This document shows positions 33,716 to 40,221 of a DNA stretch of 64,000 bases, piece after piece; the stretch's first letter is position 1, and each line of letters begins with the position of its first letter. This DNA is from Amycolatopsis sp. NBRC 101858. Lineage in GTDB: Bacteria; Actinomycetota; Actinomycetes; Mycobacteriales; Pseudonocardiaceae. Made by a program: the position numbers and the translations under genes. The notes beneath the pieces were generated by a model. It was not told the origin of the DNA. It did no database searches and saw only the letters and a program-made list of their open reading frames with translations. The stretch is from assembly GCF_030269325.1 (NCBI RefSeq), contig NZ_BSTD01000008.1, forward strand, positions 558,001 to 622,000, written 5' to 3'.

Positions 33716-33751
33716 CACCGAAGCCGCCCGGCGGACCGGACGGCTTCGGTG
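33716..33751 (+). terminator. 11-bp hairpin terminator after map
   Basis: CACCGAAGCCG (33716-33726) pairs perfectly with CGGCTTCGGTG (33741-33751); the 14-nt loop is itself GC-rich and partly self-complementary. Confidence 0.65.
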
Positions 33752-33776
33752 GCGCGAGCGAGCAGAGCGACGCACC

Positions 33777-33939
33777 GTGTCGACTCCCCGATCACGCGTG
33801 TCGACCCGCTGATCACGCGTGTCGGCTTCCGGATCACGGGGCTGCTCGGTGGAGCCGGCGTTCCCCGGCGACTTCCCGTGACGGGAGGGTCGACACGCGT
33901 GATCGAAGGGTCGACACGCGTGATCAGAGCGACGACACG
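33777..33939. repeat. 21-bp repeat array A: three units, spacer, three inverted units
   Basis: Units of exactly 21 bp, shaped GTGTCGAC then 6 variable bases then ATCACGC, run at 33777-33797, 33798-33818 and 33819-33839. After a 37-bp spacer the same unit appears three times on the minus strand (33939-33919, 33918-33898, 33897-33877). On each arm the innermost unit ends CACGG instead of CACGC. The right arm starts 3 bp from the permease stop codon. The array fills the convergent gap beyond the map terminator and shares its unit with the array at 45877-46044. Confidence 0.85.
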
Positions 33940-33942
33940 GCC

Positions 33943-34746
33943 TCAGTGGCTGGTTGCCTTCTTGTAGCAGCGGACCGAAAGCGGCACGAAGACCACCAGC
34001 AGCACCACGATCCACAGCACCGACGCCAGCACGGCGTGCTGCATCGGCCAGACGTCGTGCACCGGCATCGCCGCGCTCGTGTTGCCGAACAGCTCGCGGG
34101 CCGCCTGTGTGATCGCCGAGACCGGGTTCCAGTCCGCGATCACCCGCAGGGGCGTCGGCAGCCGCGCGCTGTCGACGAACGTGTTGGCCAGGAACGTGAG
34201 CGGGAAGATCGCCACGCTCGCGACGTTGTTGAACACCTCGGGCTTGCGCACGGCCAGGCCGAGCGTCCCCATCACCCACGACAACGCGTAGGCGAAGGCC
34301 AGCAGCAGGAGCACCCCGCCCAAGACCTCGAACACGCCGGTGTGGACGCGCCAGCCGACCAGCAGGCCGACGATGCCCATGATGAGCAGGCTCGTCACGT
34401 TCAGGATGAGGTCGGCGGTGGTCCGCCCGACCAGCACCGCGGCCGGCGACATGGGCAGCGAGCGGAAGCGGTCGATGATGCCCTTCTGCAGGTCGTCGGT
34501 CAGCCCGTAGCCGGTGACGATGCTGCCCATCGCCACCGCGAGCGTGAAGATCCCCGGCAGCATGAACTCGCGGTAGGAGATCCCGGGGATGTCGATCACG
34601 CTGCCGAACACGTACCCGAACAGCAGCACGAACATCACCGGCATGAACACGATCGACCCGAGCAGGTCCATCGACCGGAGGATCTTGATCGAGTTGCGCT
34701 TGGCGACGGTCACGCCGTCGGTCACGGCCATCTGCACCGCGTTCAT
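33943..34746 (-). CDS. ABC-2 type transporter permease (DrrB-like)
   Basis: The 267-residue protein has six transmembrane helices and the ABC-2 signature around SIVTGYGLTDDLQKGIIDRF near 88-107 and RSLPMSPAAVLVGRT. It pairs with the upstream ATPase, whose stop overlaps this ATG (TGATG), to form a drug/lipid exporter of the daunorubicin-resistance (DrrAB) type. No antibiotic genes are adjacent, so the substrate is unknown. The last gene of its operon, it ends 3 bp from repeat array A. Confidence 0.9.
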   Translation of the reverse strand: MNAVQMAVTDGVTVAKRNSIKILRSMDLLGSIVFMPVMFVLLFGYVFGSVIDIPGISYREFMLPGIFTLAVAMGSIVTGYGLTDDLQKGIIDRFRSLPMSPAAVLVGRTTADLILNVTSLLIMGIVGLLVGWRVHTGVFEVLGGVLLLLAFAYALSWVMGTLGLAVRKPEVFNNVASVAIFPLTFLANTFVDSARLPTPLRVIADWNPVSAITQAARELFGNTSAAMPVHDVWPMQHAVLASVLWIVVLLVVFVPLSVRCYKKATSH

Positions 34747-35702
34747 CACACGGCCTCCTTCGCGGTCTCGGTCACGTCGTGACCGGTGAGGGTGAGGAAA
34801 ACGTCGTCGAGGGTGGGACGGCGGACGCCGACGTCGCGGACTTCGACGCCGTCCACCGCGAGCAGCGCCAGCGCCTCGGTAAGCGCTTTCGCGCCGTGGG
34901 TCACGGGCACGGTGAGCCGGAATCCTTCGGCCTGCGGCTCGCCGCTGGCCAGCCGGGCCAGCGCCCGCTGCGCGACGACGACGTCGTCGTGCGTGCCGAC
35001 GGTCAGCTCGATCCGCTCGCCCCCGACGAGGTCCTTGAGCTCGTCCGCGGTGCCGCGGGCGATCACGCGCCCGTGGTCGACGACGGCGATGCTGTCGGCC
35101 AGGCGGTCGGCTTCTTCGAGGTACTGGGTGGTCAGCAGCAGCGTGGTGCCGCCGGCGACCAGCTCGGTGATGACGTCCCACAGCTCGGTGCGGGCCCGCG
35201 GGTCGAGCCCGGTCGTGGGCTCGTCGAGGAACAGCACCGGCGGGTTCGCGACGAGCGCGCCGGCCAGGTCGAGCCGCCGGCGCATGCCGCCGGAGTAGCC
35301 CTTGACCGGGCGGTCGGCGGCGTCGCCCAGGCTGAACCGGGCCAGCAGTTCGCGGCCGCGCGCCTTGGCCCGCTTGGTGCCCAGGTGGTACAGCCTGCCG
35401 ACCATCTCGAGGTTTTCGGCCCCGGTCAGTTCGAGGTCGACGGCGGCGTACTGCCCCGACGCGCCGATGTGCGAACGCAGCTCGTGCGCGTCCTTCACGA
35501 CGTCGAACCCGGCGACCGTCGCGTGGCCCGCGTCCGGCCGCTGCAGGGTCGTGAGGATCTGCACGGTGGTGGTCTTCCCGGCGCCGTTCGGCCCGAGCAC
35601 GCCGAGCACCGTGCCTTCCGGTACCGCCAACGTCATTTCGTCGAGTGCGGTGACCTTCCCGTATTTCTTGACCAGTCCTTCGGCCACGATGGCGTCCGAC
35701 AT
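34746..35702 (-). CDS. ABC transporter ATPase (DrrA-like)
   Basis: The 318-residue ATPase has Walker A GPNGAGKTTT near 37-46, Q-loop GQYAAVD, signature YSGGMRRRLD near 140, Walker B VLFLDEPTTGLDPRAR near 160-175, H-loop TTQYLEEAD, and the C-terminal DUF4162-like extension of the DrrA group ending VRRPTLDDVFLTLTGHDV. It energises the adjacent permease. The ATG at 35702 has AGGGGAAA upstream. It begins 26 bp after the DUF4097 gene, so the transporter is part of the same minus-strand operon. Confidence 0.93.
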   Translation of the reverse strand: MSDAIVAEGLVKKYGKVTALDEMTLAVPEGTVLGVLGPNGAGKTTTVQILTTLQRPDAGHATVAGFDVVKDAHELRSHIGASGQYAAVDLELTGAENLEMVGRLYHLGTKRAKARGRELLARFSLGDAADRPVKGYSGGMRRRLDLAGALVANPPVLFLDEPTTGLDPRARTELWDVITELVAGGTTLLLTTQYLEEADRLADSIAVVDHGRVIARGTADELKDLVGGERIELTVGTHDDVVVAQRALARLASGEPQAEGFRLTVPVTHGAKALTEALALLAVDGVEVRDVGVRRPTLDDVFLTLTGHDVTETAKEAV

Positions 35703-35728
35703 GGATTTCCCCTTTTGTGTGTGGAGTT

Positions 35729-36571
35729 TCAGGCGCGGCGGATGACGATGTCGCCGGTGTAGGTGTGGGCTTTGACCTCGACGGTCTCGGTGTTCCCGGT
35801 GGGGCCGTCGGTGGCGCTGAGCGTGTTGCGCACGGAGCCGGTCAGGGAATTGAGCTCCAGCCACGCGGCGCTGCCTTCGCGGATGCCGACCTCGATCTCG
35901 CCGACGGCGGTTTCGAGCACGACCCGGTCGCGCATGACCTCGCCGAGCCGGATGTCGCCGGAGGCGGTCTTGGCGTGCACGCCCGCGTGGGCGACATCGA
36001 CGAGGATGTCGCCGTTGGCGACGTTGACGCGCAGGTCACCGGTCACCTCGCCGACGCGGGTCTCGCCGTTGGAGTTCTTCAGCACGGCGGTGCCGTCGAT
36101 CTCGCGGATCCGCAGCTCGCCGGAGCCGGTGCCGAACTCGGCGTGCCCGGTGGCGCGGGCGACGGTGACGTCGCCGGTGGCGGTGCTCGCCTCGACGCGA
36201 GCAGCCTCGTCGAGGTCGATGTCGCCGACGGACGTCTTGAACCGGCTGTCGCCGATCCGGCCGCCGACGCGGAAGTCGCCCATGGCCGCGGTGCCCTGGA
36301 TGCGCGAGCCGGTGGGCAGCTCGATCGTGATGTGCAGGGCGCCGGCCTTGCCCCAGAGCTTGGTGACGTACTTCGGGCCCTTGACCAGCAGCTCGCCGTG
36401 GGCGAACTCGACGCGGGTCCGCGCCGCGGCCTTGACGTCCTCGTTGTCGCCCGGGTCGGCCGGGGTGACCTCGACGGTGGTCTCCGCGCGCTCCCCGGCG
36501 ACGATCCGGACGTCCGCGACGCTGACGTCGATCGTGGCCGTGATCGGCTCGGGAGTGGGGAAAACAGGCAT
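35729..36571 (-). CDS. DUF4097 beta-repeat protein
   Basis: The 280-residue protein is a chain of short strand repeats such as TATGDVTVAR, GSGELRIREI, SNGETRVGEV, ANGDILVDVA and ASGDIRLGEV, which is the right-handed beta-helix of DUF4097. There is no signal peptide, so it is probably cytoplasmic. Function is unknown for the family; it often neighbours regulators and ABC exporters. It lies between the ribbon-helix-helix gene and the ABC ATPase in one operon. A small hairpin (GTCTCCG/CGGAGAC, 36602-36620) sits in the 72-bp gap before it. Confidence 0.88.
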   Translation of the reverse strand: MPVFPTPEPITATIDVSVADVRIVAGERAETTVEVTPADPGDNEDVKAAARTRVEFAHGELLVKGPKYVTKLWGKAGALHITIELPTGSRIQGTAAMGDFRVGGRIGDSRFKTSVGDIDLDEAARVEASTATGDVTVARATGHAEFGTGSGELRIREIDGTAVLKNSNGETRVGEVTGDLRVNVANGDILVDVAHAGVHAKTASGDIRLGEVMRDRVVLETAVGEIEVGIREGSAAWLELNSLTGSVRNTLSATDGPTGNTETVEVKAHTYTGDIVIRRA

Positions 36572-36643
36572 GGCTGCGCCCTCCTGGGGTGCTCGGGTGG
36601 CGTCTCCGCAGGTCGGAGACGTGCGAAAAAGAGAGAGTGGGAG

Positions 36644-37132
36644 TTACTGAACCCAGCCGGTGTACTTCTCACCGAAGGCCGAGCGGCGCTGCGAAGGCTG
36701 GGTCTTGCCGGGGCCGAGCGCGCTGTTCGCGGCCCGGACGAGCCAGGCGTTGATGGAGACCCGGTCCCGGCCGGCGGCTTCTTCGACGCGCTGCTTGAGC
36801 TGCTCGGGCAGGCGCAGGTTGATCCGCGCGACCGCGCCGTCGTCGGGCTCGGGTGGCGGCGGCGCTTCGGCGGGCGCCGGTTCGGGTGTGGTGGGCAGCG
36901 AAACGGCGAACTCGGCCTCACGGCGGCGAAGGCGTACTTCGACGGAGCCGGGCGCGAGGTCACGGGTGATCTCGTCGGCCGCGGCCGAAAGAGCGTCGAG
37001 CAGGGTGAGCCGGATCGCCGATTCGAGCGGCGCGGTGAGCCGCTCGGCGAGGGCGACGGCTTCCTCGCCCGCCGCTTCGGCGGCGACCGCGAGCTCCCGG
37101 CGGAGTTCGTCCACGAAGGGCGTCAGGTCCAT
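36644..37132 (-). CDS. Ribbon-helix-helix (HicB/Arc-type) DNA-binding protein
   Basis: The 162-residue protein's C-terminal part ARINLRLPEQLKQRVEEAAG then RVSINAWLVRAANSALG (about 98-137) is a ribbon-helix-helix fold of the Arc/HicB-antitoxin type. The N-terminal helical region (about 1-60) and a proline-rich linker (PTTPEPAPAEAPPPPEPD) are not DNA-binding. No HicA-like toxin is adjacent, so it is better seen as the repressor of its own operon with DUF4097 and the ABC exporter. The ATG at 37132 faces a cluster of TGGCACC repeats that suit RHH binding. Confidence 0.82.
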   Translation of the reverse strand: MDLTPFVDELRRELAVAAEAAGEEAVALAERLTAPLESAIRLTLLDALSAAADEITRDLAPGSVEVRLRRREAEFAVSLPTTPEPAPAEAPPPPEPDDGAVARINLRLPEQLKQRVEEAAGRDRVSINAWLVRAANSALGPGKTQPSQRRSAFGEKYTGWVQ

Positions 37133-37142
37133 GGCACTACTG

Positions 37143-37206
37143 TGGCACCGCAGTGGCACCACGACAACCCTGAATTGGCACCCTTAAGGGTCGAAAGTGG
37201 TGCCAA
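37143..37206. promoter_or_regulatory. TGGCACC repeat cluster upstream of the RHH operon
   Basis: TGGCACC occurs at 37143-37149, 37154-37160 and 37176-37182, with an inverted copy GGTGCCA at 37199-37205. The last two form TTGGCACC-N16-GGTGCCAA around CCCTTAAGGG (37181-37190). The first pair are 11 bp apart, one helical turn, as expected for tandem RHH dimers. The cluster occupies the gap before the RHH start and is the likely autoregulatory operator. Confidence 0.6.
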
Positions 37207-37224
37207 ATGAAGTGAACCAGCAGG

Positions 37225-37908
37225 TCAGGAGCGTTCGACGCGCTCCAGGAGCTCGTCCAGGAACCCGCAGGCCTCGGCGGCTGCCCGGTTGGGATCGCGC
37301 TCGGCGATCGCCTCGGCCAGGCCTTCGTGGCCGATCTCCGGCACGTGGTCCACGCCCGGCGTGATGCTCGACGTCGCCGCGACGCTCGCCGTGATCACCT
37401 CGGTCAGCCCGCGGTACAGCTCGGTGAGCAGGCCGTTGTGCCCGGCGCGGACCACCGCCGTGTGGAACTCGGCGTCGGTGTGCGCGAAGTCCTCCCAGCG
37501 TCGCTCGCGCAGCTCCGTCTCGCGGCGGGCCAGCAGCGACCACAGCTCCGCCACCTCCTCCTCGGTGCGCGACACCGCGGCGAGCCGGGCGCCTTCGGCT
37601 TCGAGGGTGCGCCGGACCTGCAGGACCTCGCGCAGCTCCGAGCCGCAGAGCCGGCGGATCGCGCCGGACACCTCGCTGGTGGCGCGCACGTAGGTGCCGT
37701 CGCCCTGGCGGACTTCGAGCAGGCCCGTATGCGCCAGCGCGCGCACGGCCTCCCGGATGGTGTTGCGCCCGACGCCGAGCTGTTCGCCGAGCTCGACCTC
37801 GGTGGGGATGCGTTCGCCGAGGGGCCATTCGCCCTGCGTGACCGCGGCCCGCAGCTGCTCGATGACCTGGTCGACCAGGCCGGTCCGCCGGGTGGTGGCC
37901 AGAGGCAC
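37225..37908 (-). CDS. GntR/FadR-family regulator (FCD domain)
   Basis: The 227-residue regulator has an N-terminal winged helix (GERIPTEVELGEQLGVGRNT near 32-51, IREAVRALAHTGLLEV) and an all-helical FCD ligand domain with metal-binding-type residues (EFHTAVVRAGHN; GHEGLAEAIAERD). The GTG at 37908 is favoured because GAAGGG lies 8 nt upstream; TTG at 37929 is the only longer in-frame option. It is divergent from the MFS gene across about 50 bp and probably controls it. Confidence 0.85.
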   Translation of the reverse strand: MPLATTRRTGLVDQVIEQLRAAVTQGEWPLGERIPTEVELGEQLGVGRNTIREAVRALAHTGLLEVRQGDGTYVRATSEVSGAIRRLCGSELREVLQVRRTLEAEGARLAAVSRTEEEVAELWSLLARRETELRERRWEDFAHTDAEFHTAVVRAGHNGLLTELYRGLTEVITASVAATSSITPGVDHVPEIGHEGLAEAIAERDPNRAAAEACGFLDELLERVERS

Positions 37909-37944
37909 AGGAATTATCCCTTCATCCAATCATCCTACGTATGC

Positions 37945-37950
37945 GATAGT
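37945..37950 (+). promoter_or_regulatory. -10 box of leaderless MFS transcript
   Basis: GATAGT ends 7 nt before the MFS ATG at 37958. The palindrome TACGTA (37936-37941) sits immediately upstream, between this promoter and the GntR start, and may belong to the GntR operator. Confidence 0.45.
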
Positions 37951-37957
37951 AGCGGTC

Positions 37958-39187
37958 ATGCGCGTCGAACACCGTGAATCCGCCCTGGAACCCGAGCTGG
38001 ACGGCGCTGTGGAGATCCGGACGCCGGGTGTGGTTACCGCGGGCGTGCTGCTCGCGGTCGCGGTGGTGCTCACCGCCCTCAACCTCCGCCCGGCCATCAC
38101 CGGGGTCGGGCCCATGCTCGCCGAAATGCGCGCCGACCTGGGGACCTCCGTGGTCTGGGCGGGCGTGCTCACGACGTTGCCGACGCTCTGCTTCGCCGGT
38201 GCCGGGCTGGCCGCCCCGCTGCTGGCCCGCCGGGCCGGGGTCGGCGCCGCCATCGCGATCGCGCTCACCGCGCTCGCGGCCGGGCTCGTGCTGCGCGTGC
38301 TCGACGGCCCGGCCGTGGTGCTCGGCGGGACGCTCGTCGCGACCGCCGGGATCGCCCTGATCAACGTGCTCATCCCGGTGGTCATCAAGGACTCCTTCCC
38401 GGCCCGCATCGGCGTCATGACCGGCGTCTACACCGCGGCCCTGCAGGGCGGCGGCGCCCTCGGGTCGGCGGTGACCCCGCAGCTCGGCGACGCGTTCGGC
38501 GGCTGGCGCCCGGCTCTGGGCGCCTGGGCGGTGGTGGCCGTCGTCGCGCTGCTGGCGTGGATTCTCGCAGCCCGCGGCACCGGCCGGGCACCGCGTCACG
38601 CCGGCGCCGCCGACGCCGGCCGGTCGCTGCTGCGCAACCGCCTCGCCTGGATCGTCACGACCTTCTTCGGCCTGCAGGCCTTCTACGCCTACGCCGCGAT
38701 GGGCTGGTTCCCGCAGGTGCTGATGGACGCCGGGGTGCCGCGCGACGAGGCCGGCCTGCTGTTCGGCCTGGTCTCCCTGATCGCCGTGCCGATCAGCCTG
38801 GTCGTCGCGCCGATGGCCGCCCGCCAGCGCGGCCAGGGCTTGTGGATCATCACCCTCGGCGTCTTCGGCTTCGCCGGGACGACCGGGCTGATGCTCGCGC
38901 CGTCGTGGTCGCCGCTGCTGTGGAGCCTGCTGGTCGGGCTCGGGATGAGCGTGTTCTCCCTCGCCCTGACGGTGATCGCGCTGCGCGCTCGGACCGGCGC
39001 CGACACCGCCCGGCTGTCCGGCATGGCGCAGGGCTTCGGCTACCTCTTCGCCGCGCTCGGGCCGTTCCTCTTCGGCCTGCTGCACGACCTCGCGGGTGGC
39101 TGGCAGGTTCCGCTGGCCATGCTCCTGGGCCTGCTGCTCGTCCAGATGGTGTTCGGCGCGCTCGCGGGCCGCCGCCGGTTTGTCTGA
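37958..39187 (+). CDS. MFS transporter, CynX/NimT (cyanate-transporter-like) group
   Basis: The 409-residue protein has 12 transmembrane helices. The opening TALNLRPAITGVGPML (about 41-56) with the conserved N-L-R-P is diagnostic of the CynX/NimT/YycB group, which exports or imports small anions such as cyanate or nitroimidazoles. The actual substrate is unknown. It is divergent from the GntR regulator. An upstream in-frame reading would overlap that regulator, so ATG 37958 is preferred; it appears leaderless. Confidence 0.88.
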   Translation: MRVEHRESALEPELDGAVEIRTPGVVTAGVLLAVAVVLTALNLRPAITGVGPMLAEMRADLGTSVVWAGVLTTLPTLCFAGAGLAAPLLARRAGVGAAIAIALTALAAGLVLRVLDGPAVVLGGTLVATAGIALINVLIPVVIKDSFPARIGVMTGVYTAALQGGGALGSAVTPQLGDAFGGWRPALGAWAVVAVVALLAWILAARGTGRAPRHAGAADAGRSLLRNRLAWIVTTFFGLQAFYAYAAMGWFPQVLMDAGVPRDEAGLLFGLVSLIAVPISLVVAPMAARQRGQGLWIITLGVFGFAGTTGLMLAPSWSPLLWSLLVGLGMSVFSLALTVIALRARTGADTARLSGMAQGFGYLFAALGPFLFGLLHDLAGGWQVPLAMLLGLLLVQMVFGALAGRRRFV

Positions 39188-39190
39188 CTC

Positions 39191-39233
39191 TTAACTGTTA
39201 ACGGCTTTCGCCCGGCTACTCGCCGCTTAAGAT
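39191..39233 (+). promoter_or_regulatory. Palindrome TTAACTGTTAA and leaderless -10 of the XRE-type regulator
   Basis: TTAAC-T-GTTAA (39191-39201) is a perfect palindrome. TAAGAT (39228-39233) ends 6 nt before the ATG at 39240, giving a leaderless start and placing the palindrome about 39-49 bp upstream of the presumed transcription start. The same 11 bp recur just after this gene. Confidence 0.6.
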
Positions 39234-39239
39234 CACCGG

Positions 39240-40136
39240 ATGGCCGTGCCGTCGCCGGACCTCGGGACGTTGCTGCGCGTGGGCCCGTTCGACGCGGCCT
39301 TGCGCGCGGCGATCCGTGCCCGCGGCCTGAGCCTCGATCGCCTGCGCGAACACCTGCACGCCCGCGGCGTCTCGGTCACGACGGCGACGCTGAGCTACTG
39401 GCAGTCCGGCCGCAGCCGCCCCGAACGGCGGGACTCGGTGCGCGGGCTCGGTCAGCTCGAAGCCGTCCTCGAGGTGCCCGCGGGGTCGCTCGTCTCGCTG
39501 CTCGGGCCGCCGCGGGTGCGCCGGTCCGCGCCCGCGGAGATCGGGCGCTTCTGGCCGGACGAACGGCGTATCGACGCCGCGGTGTCCGATGTGGACACCC
39601 GGTGGGACGAGCGGCTGACCCGGCTCAGCCAGCACGACGTGGTCCTCGTCGGCCCCGGCCGCGAGGAGCTGGAGTTCCGGTCGCGGCAGGTGCTGCGCGC
39701 CGAGGCCGACGGCCCCGACCGCTGGGTGGTGATCCTGCACCTGGACGAGCACGACCGGCCGCTGCCGGAGCTGCGGGGCCTGCGCGGGTGCCATGCGGGC
39801 CGCAGCGTGCACCGGCCCGAGGACGGCCTCCTCGTGGTCGAACTGCTCTTCGCCCGGCCGCTCCTGCGCGGGGAAACCGTGCTCACCGAGCACACGCTCG
39901 TGAATCGCGCGCCGCACCCGGTCGCGACGAACTACGAACGCAAGTTCCGGCTGCCGGTCCGGGAATACGTGCTCGAAATCCGCTTCTCGCCCGAGGCGCT
40001 CCCGGCGGTGTGCCGCCGGTTCGCCGAGCCCGGTGAATGCACCGAGGTGGTCCCGGAATCCGGTGCGGTGCACGGGGTCGCGCTGAACTTCGGCCCCGGC
40101 CGGTACGGATTCGAATGGGATTGGCCCGCCAGTTAA
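39240..40136 (+). CDS. XRE-like regulator with a C-terminal sensor-like domain
   Basis: The 298-residue protein has an N-terminal helix-turn-helix-like region (LREHLHARGVSVTTATLSYW then QSGRSRPERRDSV, about 35-67) of the kind seen in actinobacterial XRE regulators. The following about 200 residues are beta-rich (RWVVILHLDEHDRPLPEL; LLVVELLFARPLLRGE; KFRLPVREYVLEIRF) and match no family I recognise. Both flanks carry TTAACTGTTAA, the second copy overlapping its own stop codon and lying before the secreted protease gene. It therefore probably controls itself and that protease (inference). Confidence 0.72.
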   Translation: MAVPSPDLGTLLRVGPFDAALRAAIRARGLSLDRLREHLHARGVSVTTATLSYWQSGRSRPERRDSVRGLGQLEAVLEVPAGSLVSLLGPPRVRRSAPAEIGRFWPDERRIDAAVSDVDTRWDERLTRLSQHDVVLVGPGREELEFRSRQVLRAEADGPDRWVVILHLDEHDRPLPELRGLRGCHAGRSVHRPEDGLLVVELLFARPLLRGETVLTEHTLVNRAPHPVATNYERKFRLPVREYVLEIRFSPEALPAVCRRFAEPGECTEVVPESGAVHGVALNFGPGRYGFEWDWPAS

Positions 40137-40186
40137 CTGTTAAGGACTTCCGGATCTTCAATTCGGTGTTTCCCGCGTTCTACGGT
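40133..40186 (+). promoter_or_regulatory. Second TTAACTGTTAA palindrome and candidate protease promoter
   Basis: TTAACTGTTAA (40133-40143) repeats the upstream palindrome exactly and includes the regulator's TAA stop. TACGGT (40181-40186) is a plausible -10, with a start near 40193, which puts the palindrome about 50-60 bp upstream, one helical turn further out than at the regulator's own promoter. GAGGAGA precedes the protease ATG. Confidence 0.5.
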
Positions 40187-40221
40187 CGGCGCACTCCACT
40201 CGCCGATCCGAGGAGAAACCG

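Noticed and set aside
33943..35702. Antibiotic self-resistance exporter of a biosynthetic cluster
   Set aside because: The genes are DrrAB-like but no PKS, NRPS, glycosyltransferase or other biosynthetic genes occur in the window.
36644..37132. A HicAB toxin-antitoxin system
   Set aside because: Only a HicB-like RHH domain is present; no HicA double-stranded-RNA-binding toxin lies on either side.
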